From Parcubacteria group bacterium GW2011_GWC2_48_17 (GTDB taxonomy: Bacteria > Patescibacteriota > Minisyncoccia > Phycocordibacterales > UBA10002), in assembly GCA_001003605.1 (NCBI GenBank), contig LCPL01000006.1, positions 1 through 58,852 on the forward strand: DNA of 58,852 nt. The letters run 5' to 3'. This document shows, piece after piece, positions 25,296 through 34,497 of the stretch; positions within the stretch are counted from its first letter, which is position 1; the number at the start of each line of letters is the position of its first letter. The notes under the pieces were generated by a model. The model ran no database searches and was not told where the DNA came from. It saw nothing but the letters and a program-made list of their open reading frames with translations. The position numbers and the translations under genes were made by a program.

Positions 25296-26645
25296 ATGAA
25301 TGATATTAAAAAACTGTGGGAGGGCGCCCTCTTGGAAATAGAACTCTCGGTTTCCAAGGCTAATTTTACGACATGGTTTAAGGATACCTCTATAGCCCGT
25401 ATTGAGGAGGGGATAGTTTATCTTTCGGTGCCGAATACTTTCGTAAAGGATTGGCTTCTAAACAAATATCATAAGTTTATACTGCGTTCTCTCCGCAATA
25501 TTTCTGAACAAATCAGAGCGCTCGAATATACAGTTACCAAAGAAGATGTGCGTAAAAGGGAGCCGTTAGCCGTCCAAGTGGATTCTTCTTCGCTTACTTC
25601 CGAACTTCCAATTCAAGATTATTACGTGGATAAGGAAACCAACCTTAACCCGCGCTATACTTTCGACTCTTTTATTGTCGGGCCGTTTAACGAACTGGCG
25701 CACGCAGCCGCTTTGGCAATAATCAAAAGCCCTGGGATTACATATAACCCTCTTTTTGTGTATGGGTCAACTGGACACGGCAAAACGCACCTTATTCAGG
25801 CGATAGGAAATAAAATTAGAACTCTATTCCCAAACTACCGTATTTTTTACATGACGTCTGAAAAATTCTCGCAGGAATTCTTGAGTGCCATGCAAAATAA
25901 CCGCATCACTCAATTTAAGGAGAAATACCGCCAGTACGACTGTGTCATCATGGACGACATACAATTTTTCTCGGAAAAGGAGAGAAGCCAGGAGGAACTA
26001 TTCCATTTGTTCAATGAACTGTACGCGCACAATAAGCAAATTATCTTTTCTTCGGACCGGCACCCAAATTACATCCAAGGACTCGAGGAGCGCCTCAAAT
26101 CTAGATTCGCCGCGGGTATGACGGTGGATATTCCTCCTCCAGACAGAGAGTCGCGCGTATCAATTTTGAAGGCTAAGGCTCGCCTTATGAAGCTTAAGCT
26201 TGCTGACGACGCGGCCGAATACATATCAGCGGCTCTTGAGGGAAACATACGCGAACTTGAAGGAATGCTAAATTCAATTATGATGAAGACGGAGGTGAAG
26301 GGGGGGGAACTTGGCCTTTTAGAGATTAAGGAGATTCTAAAAAATACCAGCAAGCCCAAAAAAGCCTTATCCGCAAAGGAAATTACGAAAGTCATAGCGG
26401 ACTTTTACAGCATTGACGAAAACCACATCTACGAAAAGACTCGCAGGAAGGAGGTGGTAAAGCCAAGACAGCTTGTGATGTATATTCTTCGAGAAGACTG
26501 CCGCTTTTCATTTCCGCTTATCGGGCAGAAACTCGGGGGGAGGGACCACACGACTGTCATACACTCGTGCGAAAAAATCAGAAACGAGATTTTGGAAGAC
26601 CCGAATCTTCTTCAGGAAATAAACCAGATTCGCGCGTTGCTGTAA
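25296..26645 (+). CDS. dnaA: Chromosomal replication initiator DnaA
   Basis: YGSTGHGKTHLIQAIGN, IMDDIQFFSEKERSQEELFHLFN, LGGRDHTTVIHSCEKI. Confidence 0.97.
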   Translation: MNDIKKLWEGALLEIELSVSKANFTTWFKDTSIARIEEGIVYLSVPNTFVKDWLLNKYHKFILRSLRNISEQIRALEYTVTKEDVRKREPLAVQVDSSSLTSELPIQDYYVDKETNLNPRYTFDSFIVGPFNELAHAAALAIIKSPGITYNPLFVYGSTGHGKTHLIQAIGNKIRTLFPNYRIFYMTSEKFSQEFLSAMQNNRITQFKEKYRQYDCVIMDDIQFFSEKERSQEELFHLFNELYAHNKQIIFSSDRHPNYIQGLEERLKSRFAAGMTVDIPPPDRESRVSILKAKARLMKLKLADDAAEYISAALEGNIRELEGMLNSIMMKTEVKGGELGLLEIKEILKNTSKPKKALSAKEITKVIADFYSIDENHIYEKTRRKEVVKPRQLVMYILREDCRFSFPLIGQKLGGRDHTTVIHSCEKIRNEILEDPNLLQEINQIRALL

Positions 26646-26940
26646 AAACACGTCGCCTTATATCCTGTGAATAACGCGGGCGCAAGACGGTGAATAAATT
26701 GTGGGAAACTAAATCAAAAAAGAACAAGGTGAAATCTTCTGCGTCGCCATAAACATTACAACCAATGTCTATTCCGCCAAAAAATCACTACACGACAAAG
26801 GAAAATCACTTTATCAACTTATCCACACTCATCATCATCAATATTCAATATTATAAAAATAAAAACAAAGAATACTTTGCAAAACAACAATTTATAGATA
26901 AACACAACCACTTGATTTACTCATAAACACCCACAATCTA
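26646..26940. other. Candidate oriC region between dnaA and dnaN
   Basis: AT-rich 295-bp spacer; DnaA boxes TTATCCACA (26819-26827) and TTATTCACA (complement, 26666-26674). Confidence 0.6.
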
Positions 26941-28041
26941 ATGAAAATAGAAGTTATTAAAGATAAACTTCAAATAGTGGTGGGAAAAGCGCAAAGATTG
27001 TCTTCTAAACATCTTTCACTTCCAATTCTTTCGCATGTTCTTCTTACGGCCAAGCACGGGTCTCTTGTTGTGCGTGCCACCAACCTTGATATGGGGGGGG
27101 AATATACTATTCCCGCAAAAGTAGACAAAGAGGGGTCTGTGGCTGTCCCGGCTGTGGTTTTCTCTTCCTTTATTTCAAACTTGGGTGGCGCGCGGAGTGT
27201 GATTTTGGACGCCTCAGACAACAAACTTACTATTTCAACAGAAGGGAATAAAGCCATTATTAACGGTGCAAGCAGTGATGATTTCCCAACTATCCCAAAA
27301 GCCGAGGGTTCATTTTTCTCCATAGACCCGCAGATGCTCCTTAAGGGATTTAAGTCTGTATATTACGCGGGAGCGCTCGGAAATCTGAAGCCAGAGCTCT
27401 CCAGTGTGTTTCTCTATCACGATAACGAAGAGTTTGTATTCGCCGCAACCGACTCTTTCAGACTTGCGGAAAAAAGAATCCAGTTTAAAAAAACAGCCAC
27501 AGCATTCCAGCCAGTTCTCGTACCAATTAAGAACGTGGCGGAAATTATCCGCATGCTAGAGGAGGAGAAAGACGAAATACGGGTCTTCGTGGCCAAGGGG
27601 CAGCTTTCAATCGAGGGGAACAACCTACTCTTCACCTCAAGACTCATAGAGGGTTCTTTTCCCGACTATAAACAGATTATTCCAAAAGACTCTGTGGCTG
27701 AGGCGGTGGTTCTCAAAGAAGACCTTTTAGGGGCGCTCAAGCTTACAGCGCTATTCTCGGACCGATTCAATCAGCTACATATCCATTTAGACCAGAAAAA
27801 AAAGCTTTTTGAGCTTTCGGCTCGAAGTGGCGAGCTTGGGGAAAGTAAATCATCAGTTCACGCGGCTTTGTCAGGAGAAACAGTCCAGAGTAATTTTAAT
27901 TATCGCTATATAGCGGACTGCCTGCCAGCAATTTCGGCGGACAGCATGGCTTTTAGGTGGAGCGGCGACAACCGCCCGCTTCTCATTGGTGGAGTAGGAG
28001 ATAAATCATTCCGGTACATGGTGATGCCGATGAACCGCTAA
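26941..28041 (+). CDS. dnaN: DNA polymerase III beta subunit
   Basis: MKIEVIKDKLQIVVGKAQRLSSKHLSLPILSHVLL...YRYIADCLPAI...MVMPMNR. Confidence 0.95.
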   Translation: MKIEVIKDKLQIVVGKAQRLSSKHLSLPILSHVLLTAKHGSLVVRATNLDMGGEYTIPAKVDKEGSVAVPAVVFSSFISNLGGARSVILDASDNKLTISTEGNKAIINGASSDDFPTIPKAEGSFFSIDPQMLLKGFKSVYYAGALGNLKPELSSVFLYHDNEEFVFAATDSFRLAEKRIQFKKTATAFQPVLVPIKNVAEIIRMLEEEKDEIRVFVAKGQLSIEGNNLLFTSRLIEGSFPDYKQIIPKDSVAEAVVLKEDLLGALKLTALFSDRFNQLHIHLDQKKKLFELSARSGELGESKSSVHAALSGETVQSNFNYRYIADCLPAISADSMAFRWSGDNRPLLIGGVGDKSFRYMVMPMNR

Positions 28042-28045
28042 ATTA

Positions 28046-28193
28046 AAATATCGAATATCTAATTTCGAATATCGAAAAAATACTTAAAACGCAACAAATA
28101 CCAAAGTAAATGAAAAAGCAATTTTCTTTTCACTTTCTTTTTTGGTATTCGACATTTTTCGAGATTAGGTATTCGAAATTCGAAATTAATCTT
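28046..28193. repeat. AATATCGAATATC-word inverted-repeat element
   Basis: aatatcgaatatctaatttcgaatatcg...tattcgacatttttcgagattaggtattcgaaattcgaaatt. Confidence 0.8.
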
Positions 28194-28204
28194 CTGTGAA
28201 GATG

Positions 28205-30817
28205 TTAGTCGGTAACACCAAACTTCACCGAAGCCCGCCCCTTGTTTTGAAAAATATCGTACGCAACAACCGTAAGCTCGTTTTCCGGAATAAGCGCAGA
28301 CGCAATCTCCGCAGGCAAAAAAGAAAGCTGCCACGGTTCGCGTGAACTTGAACCGATAAAGAGGTTGTTTACAAAAAAGTGGACTCGCGACACGGGGAAA
28401 CGAGACGACACGGCAATTTGCACTATCTTTTTGTCGTTTTTCCCCAGAATAGAACCCGATACAGGGTTAGTTATAGAAATTTGAGGGGCGAATTCAGGTC
28501 GGTGCAGGTCGTCGGCTTCAACCGGAACAGAAGCTTCTGCTTCATCCTGAAACCCTTGTTCGCCTGCCCATTTGCGCACCGCGTATTCCCAACGTTCGAA
28601 CTGGGGGTCTTCTTGCGGAGGTGTAGTTCTAAAAGCGGTGGGATTAGCTTTATCTATCCAATAAAGGGTTGAATGGACCTCTCGAATCGCGCGCTCCTCG
28701 CGTAATTCTGGAGGAGTGAACTCCGTGGCTCGTTTCTCCGACAGCTTATCCACGAAATATGTTTTTCCTCCCCGCCAAATACCGCGGAGTATCGGCGGAA
28801 GCGAAGCGTTATTTTTTTCCGCGGGCTTTTGGAAAACCCCGGGCTTTATACGCTGGAGCGCTTTATTCATAAAGGCGTTCCACATTGGCGCGACAATATA
28901 AGCCGCCACCTTATGCATCGCCCTATTGTCATTGTTGCCCGCCCAAGCCCCAACCACAAGATTGGTAGTATAGCCCACTATCCACGCGTCGCGAAAATCA
29001 TTGGTAGTGCCGGTTTTTGCGGCCACATCGCGCCCCGGGAAGTAGAGTGGAGAGTTCTCTCCAAACGCGGGCGTCCTCGCTTTATTGTCAGAAAGGATAT
29101 CTGTGATTGTGAGAGCCGTTTCCTTTTGGAGCACTTGCTCTTCCTTGCCCCGCCATTCCTCAATCAAATTACCATTCTTATCCTCAATACGAAGAATGCC
29201 GCTTTGCTCACGGAAAACCCCCCCGGAGGCGAATACCCCGTAAGCTCCGATTAGCTCGAGCAGTTTTACCTCTCCGCCGCCAAGAACTAAAGTAAGGCCA
29301 TATCTGTCGGTATTTTCTAGCGTGGAGAGTCCCATGTTCTTGGCAAGGCGAAGAGAATCTTTGAGGCCAGCAAGATACAGGACTTGGATAGCAGGCACAT
29401 TCACCGATTGAGCAAGAGCGTCGCGGAAAGTTATAGGACCTCGGTATTTGCCGTCATAATTCTCCGGCTTGTAACATTTATCGGCATTTTCCGGCTTTTT
29501 AGGAGTGCCGTCAGGATTGCACTCAGTTGAAAATTCTATTGGCAGGTCAAAAACTATGGTGTCTGGGGTAAATCCCTTTTCAAACGCAGTCGCGTACACA
29601 AACGGCTTGAACGCCGACCCTGGCTGGCGATGCGCTATCGCGACGTTAAAGTTACCGTCAATCCCCTTGTCGAAATAGTCGCGGGAGCCAACCATAACCA
29701 GTATTTGACCGGTCGTAGGGTCAATTGCGGTAAGGGCGGCGTTTTCAGCGTCGAATTTTTCCTTGTTCTCCAGCGCGTATTTTTTTACTATTTCCTCCGC
29801 GATTTTTTGAAGCTCATAATCAAGCGTCGTAATCACCCTAAAACCGTTTTCTTCAAGCGCTTCGCGCCCGTATTTTTCTTCAAGATACTGTCGGATGAAT
29901 ACGACAAAATGAGGGGCAAGAATGCCAACTTCGTTGTTTGGCTTAAAGAAAGAGGCGCATGCCGGCTTTCCATCGTCCTTCGGCGTTTTTGCCGTTGGAG
30001 GCTTTAAGGCGGAATTTTCGGCGTCTACAGAGGCAGTGGCGCAGATAATTTCCTTTTTTGCCGTTTCGTATTCTTCTTTTGTAATGAAGGCAAGCTCTTC
30101 CATGCGGCGGAGGACCAGATTTTTGCGCTCCTCGAGTTCGTCCCTATGATTGCCGTACGGCGAGAAATAAGTAGGAGCGTTTGGGAGAGCCGCCATGTAA
30201 GCCGCCTCGACAATCGTAAGCTCGCTCGAGCTCTTTCCCAAAAAAGCCTGTGATGCTTCCTCAATACCGTAGAGCGTTCCGCCGTACGGAATCTCATTTA
30301 GATACAGCGACAAAATAGTTTCCTTATCAAAAACCTTTTCAAGGCGGAGAGCCAGCGCCCACTCTTTTAGCTTGCGAGAAACTTTCTTCTCGTTCGTGAG
30401 CAGTGAATTCTTTACAACCTGTTGCGTAATCGTGGAACCACCCTGTCCGCCCAAAAGATTCCCCTCGAACAGATTAGTGAGTACGGCGCGGAGAATCGCC
30501 TTCACTCTGATGCCGTTGTGTTGCCAAAATTCGCTGTCCTCAATCGCCACAGTCGCGTTTTTGACGTTGCTGGATATTTCGCCATACGGAACTATGGTGC
30601 GTTGCGCACTACGGTGCAGGTCGTAGAGAACCACTTCACCGGTGCGGTCGTAAATCTTTGTTGATTCGCTCACCTTTCGAGTTTCAAATTCAGATAAACT
30701 TGGAAGCTCCCACGATGATACCCATAGAACAAAAAATCCCGCTCCAAGAAGCCCGAGGGAGAGCGTGAGCAGAAAAACGATACGAATAATGTGGTGATGT
30801 TTTTTCTGGTGTGGCAT
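28205..30817 (-). CDS. PBP1A-type penicillin-binding protein (transglycosylase/transpeptidase)
   Basis: VAIEDSEFWQHNGIRVKAILRAVL, GQGGSTITQQVVKN, RQPGSAFKPFVYATAFEKG, KTGTTNDFRDAWIVGY. Confidence 0.93.
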   Translation of the reverse strand: MPHQKKHHHIIRIVFLLTLSLGLLGAGFFVLWVSSWELPSLSEFETRKVSESTKIYDRTGEVVLYDLHRSAQRTIVPYGEISSNVKNATVAIEDSEFWQHNGIRVKAILRAVLTNLFEGNLLGGQGGSTITQQVVKNSLLTNEKKVSRKLKEWALALRLEKVFDKETILSLYLNEIPYGGTLYGIEEASQAFLGKSSSELTIVEAAYMAALPNAPTYFSPYGNHRDELEERKNLVLRRMEELAFITKEEYETAKKEIICATASVDAENSALKPPTAKTPKDDGKPACASFFKPNNEVGILAPHFVVFIRQYLEEKYGREALEENGFRVITTLDYELQKIAEEIVKKYALENKEKFDAENAALTAIDPTTGQILVMVGSRDYFDKGIDGNFNVAIAHRQPGSAFKPFVYATAFEKGFTPDTIVFDLPIEFSTECNPDGTPKKPENADKCYKPENYDGKYRGPITFRDALAQSVNVPAIQVLYLAGLKDSLRLAKNMGLSTLENTDRYGLTLVLGGGEVKLLELIGAYGVFASGGVFREQSGILRIEDKNGNLIEEWRGKEEQVLQKETALTITDILSDNKARTPAFGENSPLYFPGRDVAAKTGTTNDFRDAWIVGYTTNLVVGAWAGNNDNRAMHKVAAYIVAPMWNAFMNKALQRIKPGVFQKPAEKNNASLPPILRGIWRGGKTYFVDKLSEKRATEFTPPELREERAIREVHSTLYWIDKANPTAFRTTPPQEDPQFERWEYAVRKWAGEQGFQDEAEASVPVEADDLHRPEFAPQISITNPVSGSILGKNDKKIVQIAVSSRFPVSRVHFFVNNLFIGSSSREPWQLSFLPAEIASALIPENELTVVAYDIFQNKGRASVKFGVTD

Positions 30818-30840
30818 GGGAAGATAGTAGCATAACTAAA

Positions 30841-30935
30841 CTGGAATTATGAAGTATGAATCTTGAATTATGGAAAGGCCAATTTTGGTTTCCCAACCCT
30901 AATTCATAATTCCCAATTCATTATTCACCCGAGGT
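30841..30935. repeat. GAATTATGAAGT-word inverted-repeat element (copy 1)
   Basis: gaattatgaagtatgaatcttgaattatgg...ccctaattcataattcccaattcattattcacccgaggta. Confidence 0.85.
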
Positions 30936-30951
30936 ATGCTACCGTATACCC

Positions 30952-32175
30952 ATGTCCTTTTTTAGGAAAACTCAAAAAGTGCTTGTTGATGACGCAAAAA
31001 TACGCGAACTTCTTATACGCGGAGTGGGGCGTATATATCCGTCTAAAGAGGCACTTGAGGCAAAACTCAAAGCAGGGGAACGGCTCTCGATATACTACGG
31101 CATCGACCCGACGGGAGACACGCTCCATCTCGGACATGCGCTCAATCTTCTCAAGCTACGAATGTTTCAGGACCTCGGTCACGAAGTTATCATTTTGTAT
31201 GGCGGCTTTACTGCGCAAATCGGAGACCCGACAGACAAATTGGCCGCGCGACAGCCGCTCACCCCAGAACGAATTAAAAAAAACGCCGTCAATTATAAAA
31301 AACTGGTCGGTAAGATTTTGGATTTAAAAAAGGACAACATTCGTTTTTTGGATAACCAAGTATGGAGCAACAAACTTAAACCTGTCGACATGCTCAACAT
31401 AGCCTCGTACTTCACCACCTCGCAACTCCTTGAGCGCGATATGTTTCAGGAGCGGCTTAAGCGCGGCAAAGAAGTGCACGCGAATGAACTTCTCTACCCC
31501 GTGTTTCAAGCCTATGACGCAGTAACTATGGGTGTTGATATCCAAATCGGGGGCAATGATCAAACATTCAATATGCTAGCGGGACGGACGCTTATGCGTA
31601 AAATGAAGAACAAAGAAAAGTTTGTCATTGCGATGAGGCTTCTCGTAGATCCGTCAGGGAAGAAGATGGGGAAGACCGAAGACAACATGGTAACACTTGA
31701 AGACACTCCGGCGGATATCTACGGCAAAGTTATGAGTTGGTCTGATGCCATGATACTCCCGGGTTTTGAGCTGTGCACCGCTATTTCCCTGACGGAGATT
31801 ACTTTGGTAAAGCAAAGACTTGAGGATGGAGAGAATCCCAAAGAGCTCAAGATGCGTTTAGCGCGTGAAATTGTCGCACTCTGTCATGGAGGGGAGAAAT
31901 CAAAAGAGGCCGAAGAAAGTTTTGTGAAGACTTTTCAGGAAAAAAAACCGCAAGAGTTTGTGGACATACATTTGGCGGGGCAGACTATTTCAGACGTACT
32001 TGTAGCAAAAGAGGTGGTGAGCTCCAAGGGAGAACTTCGCCGGCTCATAGGCGAAGGAGCAATCACAAATCTTGATACCAATCAAAAAGTAGTGGAAACA
32101 TTCTTGACCAATCCACAAGCGGGCAAGTACCGCATCGGCAAGCACCGGTTTATAGAAATAAAACACTGTGAATAA
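30952..32175 (+). CDS. tyrS: Tyrosyl-tRNA synthetase
   Basis: YYGIDPTGDTLHLGHALNLLKL; KMGKTEDNMV; S4-like C-terminus. Confidence 0.93.
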   Translation: MSFFRKTQKVLVDDAKIRELLIRGVGRIYPSKEALEAKLKAGERLSIYYGIDPTGDTLHLGHALNLLKLRMFQDLGHEVIILYGGFTAQIGDPTDKLAARQPLTPERIKKNAVNYKKLVGKILDLKKDNIRFLDNQVWSNKLKPVDMLNIASYFTTSQLLERDMFQERLKRGKEVHANELLYPVFQAYDAVTMGVDIQIGGNDQTFNMLAGRTLMRKMKNKEKFVIAMRLLVDPSGKKMGKTEDNMVTLEDTPADIYGKVMSWSDAMILPGFELCTAISLTEITLVKQRLEDGENPKELKMRLAREIVALCHGGEKSKEAEESFVKTFQEKKPQEFVDIHLAGQTISDVLVAKEVVSSKGELRRLIGEGAITNLDTNQKVVETFLTNPQAGKYRIGKHRFIEIKHCE

Positions 32176-32209
32176 CGAAATGCACCAGACCACGATTAGG
32201 TGATACACT

Positions 32210-32239
32210 ACAAGCGGCTCCCTAACGGGAGCCGCTTGT
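32210..32239 (+). promoter_or_regulatory. Perfect hairpin ending at the transposase start codon
   Basis: acaagcggctccctaacgggagccgcttgtATG. Confidence 0.75.
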
Positions 32240-33046
32240 ATGTTACTCACTGGAATAACAATCTATCACAACCTCAACACTATCGTAACACAGTTCTTCA
32301 GCGCACTCCAATTCAAGGAACGCGAACACTCCAAAGGTCGGAAACCAATCCTCACTAACTCCGAAGCCGTCACCTGCGCCGTCTTCAAGCAGAGACAGAA
32401 CATTGCCACAATAAAATCCCTCTATGACATCTTGGAACCCCCGCTCTCGTATCAGAAGTTCGTGGATGCCGTGAACCGCGCGGAGAAATATCTAGCCGCC
32501 CTGATTGGGGCAATCATGCGGATACTTGGAAAGGAGGCGCATGTCATCAAGTTCACCGACTCGACCGAGCTTCCCGTCTGTCTCCCGAAAAACGCGAGGT
32601 ATCATCGCACTATGCGAGGGTGTGCTGAATGGTCGAAAAGCTCCAAAGGCTGGTTCTATGGCCTCAAGCTTCACCTTTCTGCTGATGCGGAGGGGCGGGT
32701 GCTGGCGCTTCGCCTCACCCCAGGTAACGCTGACGACCGCGCCATATTCCGCAGGATGAATGAGAAACTGCGTGGCCTCTTTGTCGCCGATGCGGGGTAT
32801 GTCTCAAAGGAGCTTGCGCAGGACTTCTGCATCGAAGGTGAGCGCCTCCTCATTACCGCCGTTCGTGCGAACATGAAAAAGCTCGCCACCTTTGTGCAGG
32901 TTGCGCTCCTCAATCTGCGTATGCGGGTGGAGATACACTTCCGCATGCTCAAAGTCTGTTATGGCCTCGTCACGTCGTTTCCTCGTTCCGTTGACGGTTA
33001 CCTCACGCATTACCTTGCCGCGATTGCGGCGCATCTGCTCGCGTAA
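32240..33046 (+). CDS. IS982-family-like transposase
   Basis: IKFTDSTELPVC...GWFYGLKLHLSADAEGRVLALRLTPGNADDRAIFRRM...FVADAGYVSKELA. Confidence 0.8.
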   Translation: MLLTGITIYHNLNTIVTQFFSALQFKEREHSKGRKPILTNSEAVTCAVFKQRQNIATIKSLYDILEPPLSYQKFVDAVNRAEKYLAALIGAIMRILGKEAHVIKFTDSTELPVCLPKNARYHRTMRGCAEWSKSSKGWFYGLKLHLSADAEGRVLALRLTPGNADDRAIFRRMNEKLRGLFVADAGYVSKELAQDFCIEGERLLITAVRANMKKLATFVQVALLNLRMRVEIHFRMLKVCYGLVTSFPRSVDGYLTHYLAAIAAHLLA

Positions 33047-33212
33047 TCAATTATCAAAAAGGTTTCTTCGTTGTTTCGTTCTTGAATCGTTAGTGTTGAG
33101 TGTTGTTTTCACAAAAGCCACAGACATCTGTGATTGTTCGTTTTACCTTTCAAATTGCATTTCGTTATTCAAAGTAAAACAGAATCCTTAATCTTTCATC
33201 CTTAATCTTTAA

Positions 33213-33240
33213 CAAAAACCGCCCCAAGGGGCGGTTTTTG
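33213..33240. terminator. Bidirectional intrinsic terminator
   Basis: caaaaaccgccccaaggggcggtttttg. Confidence 0.85.
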
Positions 33241-33241
33241 T

Positions 33242-33358
33242 TTAGAGTGGGTCTATGTCATCGAATGTGTCCTCAAGCACATCTGGGTCAAGCTCTTTTT
33301 CTTCTTCGCCCTCCACGCCATCGGCAGCCGGCCCAGGAATTACTACGTCTTCATCCAT
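33242..33358 (-). CDS. Small acidic protein (38 aa)
   Basis: MDEDVVIPGPAADGVEGEEEKELDPDVLEDTFDDIDPL; absent from ORF track. Confidence 0.5.
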   Translation of the reverse strand: MDEDVVIPGPAADGVEGEEEKELDPDVLEDTFDDIDPL

Positions 33359-33457
33359 ATTTTTACTTAAAAATGCTAATACATAACGCTAGCGTCTCCG
33401 AATGTACCAATACTGTAAAACTTTTGCAAGCAACCAAAGCTGTGGATAGCCAAATTA

Positions 33458-33538
33458 ACCCACAACCGACTACCGGCAACCTACAACGGAGAAAAGACTT
33501 AATCGGTCTCGTGGTTGGTGGTAGGTTGTCGGTGATGA
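33458..33538. repeat. ACAACCTACYACC-word inverted-repeat element overlapping ruvC 3' end
   Basis: cccacaaccgactaccggcaacctacaac ... gtggttggtggtaggttgtcggtgatg. Confidence 0.75.
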
Positions 33539-34005
33539 ACTGACGCAAGACACGTCAGCCCCACCGCTATCGCGTCATATTCGTCATCAAGACGCTTTGA
33601 TAGGGGAAGCGCGACGAGCTTTTTCACCATCTCGGCAACCTGTCGCTTGTCGCTTCGCCCGTAGCCAGTGACCGCAATCTTTATCTGGAGCGGCGTGTAT
33701 TCATAAACAGGTAGTTTTGCTCTGGCAATTTCAACCAAAATCGCGCCTCGAGCCTCGGCCACGGACATAACAGTTTTCTGGTTTGTTGTGAAGAACAATG
33801 TTTCAATCGCGGCCGCTTCCGGGTTGAATTCATCTATTACTTTTCGCAGTTCGCTGGCGATTTTCAAAAGACGCCGCGCGTGCGAAAGCCCCTTCATCGT
33901 TTGGACGCAGGCGGAGTAGAGAAGCATTTCCTTTTGTTTTGGCAGCTTCTCAAGAACGGCGATGCCGAGTCGTTCGTAGCCAGGATCTATCGCGAGGATG
34001 CGCAT
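33499..34005 (-). CDS. ruvC: Crossover junction endodeoxyribonuclease RuvC
   Basis: MRILAIDPGYERLGIAVLE...AAIETLFFTTNQKTVMSVAEARGAIL. Confidence 0.93.
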   Translation of the reverse strand: MRILAIDPGYERLGIAVLEKLPKQKEMLLYSACVQTMKGLSHARRLLKIASELRKVIDEFNPEAAAIETLFFTTNQKTVMSVAEARGAILVEIARAKLPVYEYTPLQIKIAVTGYGRSDKRQVAEMVKKLVALPLSKRLDDEYDAIAVGLTCLASVHHRQPTTNHETD

Positions 34006-34035
34006 AACGTGTAACGTGAAGCGTATAACGGCAAA
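34006..34035. repeat. Arm of IVP-B2 element (GCGTRTAACG words)
   Basis: aacgtgtaacgtgaagcgtataacggcaaa. Confidence 0.8.
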
Positions 34036-34038
34036 AGA

Positions 34039-34398
34039 TTACTTCTGTTTTAACCCCGCTAAAATTCCCCAGAGCATTTTGCCGATTCGGTCACCAAGTA
34101 CGGAAAGTTCCTTATGCTCCGCTTCATTCAAATACTGCTGAGTACGCGAGAAGTAGATTAAGTAGTTACTTTCTTTAAGAGAGCCATATGAAATCTCAAT
34201 AAAGTTGCGAAGCACCTCCTTTCGCTGTCGGGCGTATCCTTCTATATAATTGAGAACCACCGACAAAGCCGCTCGTCGTAACTGTGAAGTTACACCGAAT
34301 ATCTCTTCTCTCGGGAATTTTTTGGTGCGTGTGTATACTTTCTGGACATATTCATCCAGTAATTCCTTGAGCTGTCCATGAAAATCCTTTTCTCCCAT
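34039..34398 (-). CDS. Four-helix-bundle (IVP/S23) protein B2
   Basis: Strongly similar to 22375-22734 (EEIFGVTSQLRRAALSVVLNYIEGYARQRKEVLRNFIEISYGSLKES identical). Confidence 0.88.
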   Translation of the reverse strand: MGEKDFHGQLKELLDEYVQKVYTRTKKFPREEIFGVTSQLRRAALSVVLNYIEGYARQRKEVLRNFIEISYGSLKESNYLIYFSRTQQYLNEAEHKELSVLGDRIGKMLWGILAGLKQK

Positions 34399-34423
34399 AT
34401 TTGTTTTGGGTTATCTTTTTATT

Positions 34424-34497
34424 CCGCTACATGTTATACGGTTTGCGTTACACCCCGTATTCTCCTGTTACGCGCTGCACGTTTTGCGTTATACCAC
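34424..34497. repeat. Arm of IVP-B2 element
   Basis: ttccgctacatgttatacggtttgcgttacaccccgtattctcctgttacgcgctgcacgttttgcgttatacc. Confidence 0.8.

Larger units (their letters stand above)
32165..33175 (+). mobile_element. IS982-like insertion sequence (~1 kb)
   Basis: Terminal inverted repeat GAATAACGAAATGCA (32170-32184) / TGCATTTCGTTATTC (33156-33170) flanking a transposase. Confidence 0.8.
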
